DNA of 64,000 nt from NCBI GenBank assembly GCA_030549775.1, contig CM060175.1, forward strand, positions 104,762,922 to 104,826,921, written 5' to 3'. This document shows positions 47,861 to 57,925 of this stretch, piece by piece. A program made the position numbers and the translations under genes. Under the pieces are notes generated by a model, which saw only the letters and a list, made by a program, of their open reading frames with translations, was not told the origin of the DNA and ran no database searches. Every line of letters begins with the position of its first letter. Position 1 is the first letter of the stretch. The DNA is from Tamarix chinensis. Lineage: Eukaryota; Streptophyta; Magnoliopsida; Caryophyllales; Tamaricaceae.

Positions 47861-48984
47861 AAACATTTAATGAAAAAACTAATGAGAATATTTGTACTGA
47901 TGTTTTTACCAATGTTGTCTAATGGCTTTCAATATTATCATTGTATTGCTCTTACAAAAATAACTATAGGTTATCTTGAACTACTATTTCTCTTAGAAAT
48001 TAAAAAATTTGTTTCTGATGATTTTTTAATGCTATTCTTGTGATTTTTTTTAATCTTTCACTATTTTCCATTTTCTTGTTTCACCATTATTACTACTATG
48101 TTTCACCACAATTCCCCTTGTATATCTTCTCGTGATGGTTAGGGCTTTATCATATTTCTTTTATATAAAATAAAACTCTATCTGGTAAGACAACATGTTT
48201 TGTACGACTAGTAAAAAATAAAGTCTGTGTTAAGAAACATGAGACCCCTATGTAAATTTTCTTACTCTCAGCTTTTTTCCTAAAAAAACACATCAAAACA
48301 TTCTATGAATAAACATAGCCCATGTTAGTAAACACGGAACCCTATGTTTATCATTGAATTTTGAATATCAACATTAAACTTCTCCAGCACCTGCACGAAA
48401 CAAAAGAGTGTTATAATGTGCATCAAATCCTAGTCAAAGCTCAGACTATTTTTCTTATTTCACCATTGGTTTCTTTGTATTTCATCATTGAAGTGTGATG
48501 CACTAATGTTATATCATCACTTTTATGATTAGGGAAAACCAAGCTTTTGTTGATGCACCAATCGCTAAAGAGAGAGAGCTCTCTTCTAAACACTTTTAAC
48601 ACAAGACAATACTAAAAATGGTACATAAGAAAATAGAATTAAAATGGGATAAAATTAACTACAACCACTAGATATACAAGAAAAAAAGAAGAAGCTGCCA
48701 AGAAAGGATCAAAGGAAGGTTCTAGCAGACCTAAGATCCCCGTTCTAGGTTAGATTTAATGACATAAAGAATGGACTTACAACTCTACACAAGGAAAAAC
48801 TTTATAAAAATTGGTGTGAATCCTATTGAAGTTAACAAAATTTCACTACTAAAAAAACAAAAATCATTCTACTTACTTTTAACCTAAATTTCTTATCCAC
48901 ATGTAATCAATCTTCAATGATGGAACAATTGAATTAAGTAGAAAGAATGTCAGAAAATTATAGTTTCCAAAAGTTGAAGTGGAA
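47861..48984. other. Unclassified AT-rich region with short repeated phrases
   Basis: No gene seen. It contains TGTTTCACCA motifs at 48077 and 48099 with variants near 48457. It also has a paired phrase: TGTTAAGAAACATGAGACCC CTATGT at about 48228-48253 and TGTTAGTAAACACGGAACCC TATGT at about 48323-48347. The 63-codon minus frame at 48879-49070 runs into the duplicated segment and has no recognisable feature. Confidence 0.5.
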
Positions 48985-50323
48985 ATTGAACTCATAGATA
49001 TATGGACAATAATTCTAAATATAAGGGAAATAATGCAACCCGACGCTTCACCAAGAAGGCTCTTCATCATAGCAACTCCAATGCTAAAATATTATAATTA
49101 ATTTTTCAATCTTTTAAAATATATCAATTTTTACCTAAGAATTAATTGTTGTAATATTTCTCCTTTCTTATAGAGTATACTAGCTTGTAAATATAAGAAT
49201 ATGAAAACAAATAGATGAGTTGATACATGATACTTCAAGAAATGAATACAACTAGGATAAATGACCTGAAAGAAGTTAAATTGGTAATGAAATTTAACAA
49301 TACAAATATAATTATAATTACTTATGTTTCGTCATATATATAGTTATATTTCACCACAATTTTATTCATGTTTCACCAAGGATTGAGCGATATTTTAACA
49401 CACTATTTCTCACATTTCACTACAGTTTTGCCATAAATATAATCATGTTTCACCACACTTTTAGCTATCATTACTTTCATATTATCTAATCATTGCTTCA
49501 TTATTGTTTGTTATAGGCATTTTTAAGAGTGTGCATCTATCCAAAACTGAATCATATCATACCAAAAAGTGGTTAATAACTGAAATATGTTTAGGTCAAG
49601 ACTAAAGATCATACTAGAATAATCATAATCAGTCCAAAACTAGTTAGGACCAAAATTGCTAAATTATGTATATTTTATATTAAAAATGTATATTTTTCTA
49701 GCAAAATGTCATTGAGATTCTAGGTTAAATCGGAAGACTGGGCCAGTTCGTACTAGACCAAAATTGGTTAAGGAACATTTTTTTAAACTTTGGGATGAAA
49801 GAATATTATACCAATATAGTCTTGGACTAAAATTTGCATAATCGGTTAGCCCAGTCCAAATTTCCTCTATAGACCGAATGTTAAGCACCCCAAGGCTTTC
49901 CTACCAATAGTGAGATCTTGCATAAACTTTGTAACTGAAACAATTGATATCATGGATAAAAAAAATATTAATCATACCCTTCAAAAAAATACGAGAACAA
50001 TATAGATAAAATGGTATGCATCTCAATCTAAGAAAGTAGAGTATATTTTATGAAATATAATGTGATTTTCTATATTTCTCACTAACATACTATTATATTT
50101 AACAAGTTGAAATTTACAATATAATTATGAAAAAGAAAGTTGATCAAAGATAAACTGAGATTAAGAAATTTAAAATGAGACTGATTGTGGTGTCTCTTTT
50201 TCTAACACCTATAGACCTATATGTGAGAGTGCGATAGTTAGACATCTAGTTTGACTAAACTATGTAAGCACAGTAATCATGTTTCTTATTTATTTATTAT
50301 TCAGTCAAAATCCATTTTTCCTC
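48985..50323. repeat. Duplicated segment X, copy 1
   Basis: Collinear with 54158-55540, beginning ATTGAACTCATAGATATATG and continuing through AAGAAGGCTCTTCATCA, CATGTTTCACCAC, ACCAATAGTGAGAT, TGACTAAACTATGT and ATTATTCA(G/A)T. It contains the same hAT-like MITE as copy 2, so the MITE predates the duplication. Contiguous on its left with unique sequence at the point where copy 2 abuts an LTR. Non-coding. Confidence 0.9.
49526..49893. mobile_element. hAT-like MITE in segment X copy 1
   Basis: Left end AAGAGTGTGCATCTATCC (degenerate), right end GTTAAGCACCCCA; terminal repeats of the TAGGGGTG...CACCCCTA type. Flanks AGGCATTT and AGGCTTTC look like a decayed 8-bp target duplication. The interior is rich in CCAAAATTGG-like words. 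Orthologue of the copy at 54710-55055. Confidence 0.6.
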
Positions 50324-50814
50324 GATTTTCCCTCCACCACCCTCAATTTGCCTTGCACGAGCCACCCAAGCCGTGCAAAGTACCCCTCCTGATCAGTCCC
50401 ACCTCGACCACTGCTGCCCTTTGCACAACCGTCCGCCACCGATTCCGCCACAACAACCACCCCATCTACCCTCTAGAACAACCAGGGGAGCTTCCTCTAC
50501 CTCCCCATACCTCCTTTTTTCCCTACCTTCCTCTCCTCCTCCCTTCCTCCCTCTCTACCACTCTTGGCTACCACAGCACCGCTGCCATTGGCTGCGCCAC
50601 CACCACCACTCCAACCCTCTCCACCCGGGCATCCTCCACCACCTCAACTTCCACTCTCATTCCCTCTCTCCTACGATAAACACTCAACTTTTTTCCTTTT
50701 CTCCCTCTTTCCCCGGCGCTGCCGTAGGTCACCACCAACCCTAGGTGGTACTCTGACCCCTCTCAAACCCTAAGTCCTATTTATGCAAACCTTATTCTTT
50801 TTGTTTGTATTATA

Positions 50815-50903
<89 letters not shown>

Positions 50904-51221
50904 TACGGCCTCAAAATATTAATCTTATTATTATTAAGGGGTCAAAACCCTATTTCTATTATTATTTTAATTATCATTATTTTTATTATTGTTATTATCA
51001 TTATGGATATTATTATCGTTATTATAATAATAATAATAATAATAATAATAATTATTATTATTATATCATCATTATTTTTTTATCATTATTATTATTAAAT
51101 ACAACCTCAAAAATATTAATGCTACAATTAATATTAATGGTTGAGCCTTATTTTTATTCTTATTGATATTATTGTGATTATCATGGTTTTATTATCATTA
51201 ATATCATTTTATTCTTGTTAG

Positions 51222-51271
<50 letters not shown>

Positions 51272-51344
51272 CTAACTTAGGCATAGTATTACTATTACTA
51301 TTATTGTAAAAATATTTGAACCCTTGTATTATCATTGTTTCAAA

Positions 51345-51417
<73 letters not shown>

Positions 51418-51533
51418 TTTAGCAATATTACTATTTTGTTAATATTACTATGATTATATTATTATTTTTATCATTAACCCTATTTTCAGTCTTAACCTTA
51501 CTAATGTTAGGGTTTCTATTACCATGACTATTG

Positions 51534-51605
<72 letters not shown>
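50815..51605. repeat. Four ATT microsatellite arrays in LTR A3
   Basis: Pure or nearly pure ATT/TTA arrays at 50815-50902, 51223-51269, 51345-51414 and 51534-51605. ATT-rich sequence separates them. Open frames of repeated Y, I or L in this region come from the arrays. Confidence 0.97.
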
Positions 51606-51606
<1 letters not shown>

Positions 51607-53087
51607 CACTATTTTACTACAACTAGTATTAGTACCTTTATTAGAAGAAATAAAGTTATTAACTTTAATGATTTAAATATGTCTATAAATATTGACATAA
51701 ATCTATTTTGACTAGAAATATCCTAGTAGGCTAATTTAGGAATTAAAAACCCTATTTTTACTTGTAAAGTTTCTTTTAGTAATATTAACCCTAATATTAG
51801 AATAAAATAGGAAATAATAGTATTTTTAGTAGGAGGGAAATTAATCCTTAGTTTTTCCTCTTGTAGGTGAACCCAGTCAAAACCTTAAGGAGGTGTAGGA
51901 GCGTGCTCCAAGACTGATGACGTGTTAGGTAAGGATGTAGCTAAGGCCCTATGTGTGTTATGTACCTTGTATGCCATGTATCATGATATTCTATGTATCT
52001 TATGTTTATCATTATAACTGTTTTATGTGTAGCGGAGCTTGGAGTTGAGGTATGCTCATATGTTTCTTATGATATGTGTATAATATATATATGTGGTGAT
52101 TATGATACAATGCGATGTGGCCCTTTAGGACATGCATGCTAGGATATTTAATGTATTGATATGGGTGAAAGGATGAAAAAGAAAAGTGGGGAAGTAAGTT
52201 GACCAAGGGACATGGGACTGACATAAATATACCATGATCCACGAAAGGGAAAATAAGAGGAGACTATGAATAAAATAAAAGAGTGGGTGAACTCTACATG
52301 GGAGAATCTAGGGTTTGCATGGGAATTCTAGGGTTTTGTATGAAAACTTTGAGAGTTTGCATGGGGTGGATGGAGTCTTTATAGGGACGATATGTACATA
52401 TGAAAAGTTGCCTTGGGATGTAAGGAAGGTAAAGGAAGAGTTTTTTGGGTGTTTGGAGGCATTGGGTGAAAAATAGTATACGGGATAATATAAGGGTGCA
52501 CAAGAGACTGGGCTAGGGTTTGGGAGGAAAACCCTACTTTGAGAAGGTGCTAAAAGTAAAAATAATTGAGGGTGAGTGGAGTATGAGATGGGGCTGGAGG
52601 AATGTCATGTGTAGGCTGAGTATGGGTATCATGGGAAAGTAAGAGTGGAAGGTGATAAATGGATGGGTGATATGTGGAAGGAAGGATGCTAGGATTTGGT
52701 GTGGCTGCCTAGAGTTTTGTGGTCATACGTGTATTTGGGGGAGTAAAGTGAAATGATGAGGGTTGAATCTAAGGGATTTGATGTGTGGGGTGTTAAAAAA
52801 CCTCAGTTATGAGAGGTAGAGAAGGATGGGCCATATAGGCCTAAATTAGGATTTCTGGAGAAAACCCTAAGGTAAGGCGGTGAGTGGACTTAAAGGTGTA
52901 AGGTAGTGGGCCTTGACCCACACACTTAGGAGTTGGGCCTCCAGTGTGAGTAAGTGGAGGAAGGAAAGGATGATGGGGTGTGTTAGGAGGGGTAGAGTCT
53001 CAAGATATGGGACGGGCCCTCTTGGAAGGATAAGTGTAGATGGAGCGTGACATGCATGTCTAGGGTGAAACTCGTTGAATAAGATAT

Positions 53088-53470
53088 AGTAAGACACTAA
53101 TCATTTAAAGAGGAAGACTGTTGAGCTGGGCCTAGACTGGTCCACTGGCGAATAATAGTGGTCAGGAGCGTTATACCCTGTATGTTACTAGTTCACCGGC
53201 TATAATAGTGGGGGATTCCGTGCTCAACAAACCGAACATAATTATGATAAGGCATGGGAAAGATACTAAGTACTTACAATGAAATACTATAAGAGTCAGG
53301 GCCAGACTGGTCCACTAGTAAATAATAGTAGCCAAGATCACTTTACCCTAGAGACCGATCCACGGGCAATAATGGTGTTTAGGAGCATTATGTCCTGTAT
53401 GTTTTTGGTCCACCAGTTATAATAGTCGGGCTCCCGCACTCGCATGGAATGATAATAAGCATGGTGTAAA
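53088..53470 (+). repeat. Duplicated GGTCCACT / ATAATAG module in LTR A3
   Basis: Two units (53088-53270 and 53275-53470) with repeated (G/C)GTCCAC(T/C) and AATAATAGT words, matching the modules in A1, A2 and A4. Confidence 0.75.
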
Positions 53471-54157
53471 ATGAGAATTAATCAAATATTTAAAAGAATT
53501 AGTTGATCCGAACTACAACTTAGCCTTTATTTATCTATAATGAGTGTATGCTAGTTATGTGATCATGCTTGTGTTATATGCCTTGTGTGTTGGCCTTAGT
53601 TGCATGGTTACCTTGCTTAGTACGTAGCGTATTGACCACCCATTTTGTGGGTGCTACTCATTCCTACGAGTAGAAGGCCCCTCTGAGTTTGTGCAGGTTT
53701 GTGATGCTATTTTCGATGCCTTCGATGCTTATGAGGCATTGGACGGGGCTGAGTGTTGAGCATGGACTTGGTCTGGGATCGAGAGCAATGTGGCTAAATT
53801 TACTTACTATGTTCTTTATTTTGTACTGGATTTCTCAAACTAAAATTTTACCGTATTGTAGCCTTATTTCATTTTGAGGAATTTTAATTATGTATTCTAG
53901 ATTGTAACATCTTTTCCGTATACTCTAATTTTTGTCTTATGAACATTTCAATGCTTTTATGAAGCCTAGTTTTGAGCTTGAATTATGATGATTGTTAATT
54001 CTTCTTTAGCCTTGTTGTTAGTATGGGACCGACCGAGGGTTGGTTTGTACTAATCACAACGGTAATATCCCTGAAATTCATAAGTTTTGATTTACTTGCT
54101 TTCGCTAAATCTTAAATAAAATAAAAATTTTCAGTAGTGAATTTTGGGGGTGTTATA

Positions 54158-54468
54158 ATTGAACTCATAGATATATGAACAATAATTCTCAATGGAAGGG
54201 AAATAATGCAGCCTGATGCTTCACTAAGAAGGCTCTTCATCACAATCAATCCAATATTAAAATATTGTACTTACTTTTTCAATCTTTTAAAATATATCAA
54301 TTTTTACCTAAAAATTAATGGTTGCAATATTTCTCCTTTCATATAGAGTATACTAGCTCATAAATACAAGGATATGAAAACAAATAGATGGGAATGTCTC
54401 AACGTGATACTTCAAGATAGGATAAATGACTTGAAAGAAGTTCAATTGTTAAGGAACTTTAGAAAGAA

Positions 54469-54509
<41 letters not shown>

Positions 54510-55540
54510 CTCATGTTTCGTATATTTAATTATGTTTCACCACAAATTTATTCATGTTTCACTAAAGATTGAGCAATGTTTTACCACACTATTTCTCACA
54601 TTTTACTATAGTTTTTGCATAGACATAATCATGTTTCACCACATTCTTAGTTATCATTACTTTCCTATTATCTCATCATTAGTTCATTATTGTTTGTTAT
54701 AGGCTTTTTGAGGGGTGTGCATCTATCCAACCAAATAATATTGGACAAAAATGTGGTTAATGGCTAATTTTTTTAAGTTAGGATTAGAGATAGGAATAGA
54801 ATAATTACTCCAAAATTGATTAGGAACAAAATTACTAAATTATATATAAAATATTTTTTTGGTAAAATGTCATTGAGATTCTAGTTTAAATTGGAAGATT
54901 GGGTCAATTTTCACTAGACCAAAATTGGTTAAGGGCCATTTTTTTTAAACTTTGGGACACGATAATATAATACCAATATATTATTGGATTACAAATTGAA
55001 TAATCAGGTAGCTCGGTCTAAATTTCTTCTCTGGACCGAATGTTGAGCACCCCTAGGCTTTCCTACCAATAGTGAGATATGGTCATTACTACATAGCTTG
55101 AATAAATTTCATAGTTGAAACAACTGATATCATAGATAACAAAATATTTATCATACCATTCAAAACAAAATACAAGAACAATATAGATGAAATGGTATGC
55201 ATCTTAATATAAGAAAGCAGAGTATATTTTATGAAATATAATGTGATTTTATATATTTCTCACTAACATACCATTATATTTAACAAGTTGAAATTTACAA
55301 TAGAACTATGAAAAAGAAATTTGATCAATGATCAACCGAGGTTAATAAATTCAAAATGAGATTGCTTGAAATGCCATGGAGGAACAATGACAATGAGACT
55401 GATTGTGGTGTCTATTTATTGTGACACCTATAGACCTATATGGGAGAGGAGATAGTTGGACATATGGTTTGACACTAAACTATGTGAGCATAGTAATTAT
55501 ATTTGTTGTTTATTCATTATTCAATTAGAATATTTTTTTC
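54158..55540. repeat. Duplicated segment X, copy 2
   Basis: Starts with ATTGA directly after the LTR A3 terminus and parallels 48985-50323 to about 55540. It has an insertion of about 40 bp near 55370-55410 and an extra TA run (54477-54504). ATTGA at its start is presumably one half of the LTR's target duplication. Confidence 0.9.
54710..55055. mobile_element. hAT-like MITE in segment X copy 2
   Basis: Ends GAGGGGTGTGCATC and (minus strand) TAGGGGTGCTCAACATTC, a good terminal inverted repeat of hAT type. It is flanked by GGCTTTTT and GGCTTTCC (6 of 8 bases alike), about 346 bp, non-coding. Confidence 0.7.
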
Positions 55541-55890
55541 CCTCTTAATTTTCTATTCAAAATTCTTTCCTCTATAGTACACAACAAAAGTTATAAATAT
55601 TAAATTTTATTTTTTTTCCTTCCTTTACAAACAAATGAAATGTTATTATTGAGGATAAAGTATTACACAATAATTATGTCAGACGAAAGAAACAAGTTGT
55701 GGAAGAAATGATCTTATTTGTTATTTCTTTATTATTTAGCTAAAATCACACTGTTATTAATGTTGAATATTTGAAATTAGAAATTTGCAAAGTATCATTA
55801 TCTTATATATTATAATGTGTTAGATTTTTTTTGACACAATCCAATATTACGATTGTTTCTATATATATTACATATAATTTATAAAAAAAT
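55541..55890. other. AT-rich stretch, nothing recognised
   Basis: About 350 bp with no gene, inverted repeat or family match visible; it continues the flank of segment X to the right. Confidence 0.5.
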
Positions 55891-56166
55891 ATGTTTCACC
55901 ATAAGTATCATGATGTTTCACCACTTTTAATGTGATTTTTCACCATTTATATCTCCTCATGTTTCATCAAACGCCTGCTGGATAAACAATAATACAATTA
56001 TGTCTTATATCCTCATGTTTCACCACATGTATCATCATGTTTCATAATTTATATCCTCATATTTCCCCAAAATTATATTCCACCATTGATTAAAAAATAC
56101 ATCTCAAAATATGTTTCACCAATGTTGTCTTCGTGTTTCACCACTACTAGGCTCATGCTTCACCAC
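55891..56166 (+). repeat. Cluster of TGTTTCACCA motifs
   Basis: About eleven copies of (C)ATGTTTCACCA(C) or close variants (TTTTTCACCA, CATGTTTCATCA, CATATTTCCCCA, GTGTTTCACCAC, CATGCTTCACCAC) spaced 20-45 bp over 276 bp, all in one orientation. Smaller groups lie at 48077-48110, 49324-49456 and 54517-54640. Not a simple tandem repeat; the intervening sequence differs each time. Confidence 0.8.
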
Positions 56167-56539
56167 TTCATAAGAACTCAACATCGTTGTGATTTTACTC
56201 ATTTTAGAGGTTTCATAATATTAATAATAATAATTAAAGACAATATAGTATTTAAGAGAAATTTGAATTGGTATAATATTCTACAAATATACATTATCTA
56301 GGTCTTATAAAAATTCACCAAAAATTTATTTTGACTATTGATTTCTAAGGCTAAAATTGATGGAAGTTCCTTGTTGCGTTGCCATTTTCTTCGACATTCC
56401 AATTTTCTTTGGAAAATAAACCACTTTCCTTCCTCTAATTTTTATTTATTCATTTATTTATTTATCAGTCTGCCATGATTCTATGATTCACATTATGCTT
56501 AGGGAACTTGATTCACCATCATAAACCGTTTCAATGTAG
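56167..56539. other. AT-rich stretch, nothing recognised
   Basis: About 370 bp. A 71-codon frame (56086-56301) overlaps its start but has no recognisable feature. Confidence 0.5.
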
Positions 56540-57179
56540 TTATATGAGTACGGTAAGAAGAGTATTTTAGTAGCATCATCAGAATAAGGAGGAATAAATA
56601 AGTTAAGTGGATTGTATGACAAGATATCAATATCATAGTTTAGTAGGTAGTTATTCCTAGTGTTATGATTTATTCATTATTGTTTTAGTGAGATTGTATG
56701 ATTGAGTAATATCTGTAATCACAAGTAGAGTGTGTTCTTCTATGTTTTATGTTAGTATCATATCATCTTTAGTAGGTTATGTTTACTCAATACACATATC
56801 ATACTAATACTATGATTATCAAATGTTTGGTGTAGATGTAATGGTTATTCTACAACTACCTATTGGGTTGAGTTGAGATTAGAATTATCTGATAGTAGTT
56901 GGGGTATGTGACCTAGTTTCTTGGGCTTTTGTGCCTTTTCTCTTTGTTGTATTTTCTTTCCTTGGTTTTGTAACCTTATAGTCTATAGGACCAGATGTCA
57001 ACCCTACTTGGTCACAATTTATGAGTTTATTTTTTAGTATTTTATCTAACATGAATTGGATATGGGCTGTGTCTTCTCTATGTTAGACATGGCGGTTTTA
57101 ACACCATACATTTCATATTTAGCTTCCACATAACCTTTTCAAAATGAAAATTTTCTAGTGTGAAAATGGAGATATCACA
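56540..57179 (+). mobile_element. 3' end of a long LTR (remnant)
   Basis: It has the closing architecture of the long LTRs: 'ACTCAATACACATATCATACTA', a G-rich 'TTGGGTTGAGTT' block, a 'ACATGGCGGTTTTAACACC' phrase (compare 'ACGGTAATATCCC...' in A copies), AAAATTTTCTAGTGTGAAAA and a terminus GGAGATATCACA (decayed GGGGTGTTACA) at 57179. The rest of the LTR is missing. Family not decided. Confidence 0.45.
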
Positions 57180-57474
57180 CATTTGTTAAGGTGGAGGGGC
57201 TAAAGTTACTAAACTAACATGAAATTCATAAAAAATCCTATCCCTGCACAAAGATTAATGAAAAAGAAAATATTAAAAGGAAGTTCTGCATACAATGAAT
57301 CAAAAAAGGTGGTAGTAGTAGTAATAACACTTTTATTTATAAAGATAGGATAGGCATGGAGTCTTACATTAAAAGATCTATCCGTTAATCACATGATGTA
57401 AAAAAACAGAGATGACCCTTGCCAAAATAGATTAGCAAACCCACACAATTGAAGAAAATAGATTATCAAAGATA

Positions 57475-57580
57475 TTTATTGAATACAATAAACTATAAGC
57501 GTCTTCAATCATTATTCATTAATCGAATAGCTTTGAGGATATAATTATATATATCGACTTTGTTGGCCGGAAATAGATCC
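57475..57580 (-). terminator. 3' untranslated region and poly(A) signal of the terpene synthase
   Basis: On the minus strand, after the stop codon (57583-57581), an AATAAA hexamer occurs at 57480-57475 (plus-strand TTTATT), about 100 bp downstream. This is a normal distance for a plant polyadenylation signal. Confidence 0.55.
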
Positions 57581-57853
57581 TCAAACTGGGAAGGAATTGA
57601 CCAAGAGCAGCTTCACGTTGTCTCTAAGGTTTTTGTTGGGAGAAGTATAGATATCTTCCTCGTCATAGAGAAAATGAGTGGCACGAGTCAGGTTGAGCAT
57701 ACGAGTGAGGAGAGGAAGTGGAACGGCCGTAGGTTGAAGCATATCTTGATTCAAATCTTTCCAGGAATCCTCCGCTTTGCTTATAAGAGCTTCACAAGCT
57801 TCATCACTAGATACACCATATTGTCTCATGTAACAATCAATCGTTGAGACCAC
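57581..57853 (-). CDS. Terpene synthase, terminal exon (C-terminal alpha-domain)
   Basis: The minus strand encodes VVSTIDCYMRQYGVSSDEAC, then AEDSWKDLNQDMLQPTAVPL, LLTRMLNLTRATHFLYDEED and NKNLRDNVKLLLVNSFPV, stop. These are hallmarks of the last exon of plant class I terpene synthases (S-x-ECYMKQYGVS-EEA, WKDxN-E/D, P-PxxLLxRxxNLARVxxxLYxxxDxYT). It forms the final helices closing the active site that ionises a prenyl diphosphate. The exon starts at a clean acceptor (CCTTTGTAG|GTG, AG at 57855-57854). Ninety codons plus stop match the usual size of exon 7. The metal-binding DDxxD and NSE/DTE motifs would be in exons beyond the window. Substrate cannot be told from this exon. No stop or frameshift within it. 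Confidence 0.92.
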   Translation of the reverse strand: MVSTIDCYMRQYGVSSDEACEALISKAEDSWKDLNQDMLQPTAVPLPLLTRMLNLTRATHFLYDEEDIYTSPNKNLRDNVKLLLVNSFPV

Positions 57854-57925
57854 CTACAAAGGTAACCGTAGAATACATTCAAGAAAAACTCTCTTCTCTC
57901 TCCCTCGTCAAAAAAAAAAAACCCC
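57854..57925 (-). other. Last terpene synthase intron, invaded by a LINE
   Basis: Intron sequence upstream of the acceptor is short before LINE-like sequence begins. By 57897-57921 there is CCTCGTC plus a run of A, and at 57926 the LINE ORF1 frame opens on the opposite strand. The LINE 5' edge therefore lies about 57860-57925. The intron's donor side and exon 6 must be right of the LINE, outside the window. Confidence 0.6.

Larger units (their letters stand above)
50324..54157 (+). mobile_element. Family-A LTR, copy A3, 5'-truncated
   Basis: Enters family-A sequence inside the pyrimidine block (CATGCAAAG-like region, equivalent to about 1400 in A1), so roughly 830 bp of the LTR start is missing. 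It ends normally, ATTTTGGGGGTGTTATA at 54157. It contains long ATT arrays (50815-50902, 51223-51269, 51345-51414, 51534-51605), the duplicated GGTCCACC/ATAATAG module (53088-53470), and the terminal block with hairpin (53607-53706). No coding sequence. Segment X lies on both sides. Confidence 0.85.

Noticed and set aside
50783..51425. Long Tyr-, Ile- or Leu-repeat frames
   Set aside because: Direct translations of ATT/TTA microsatellite arrays.
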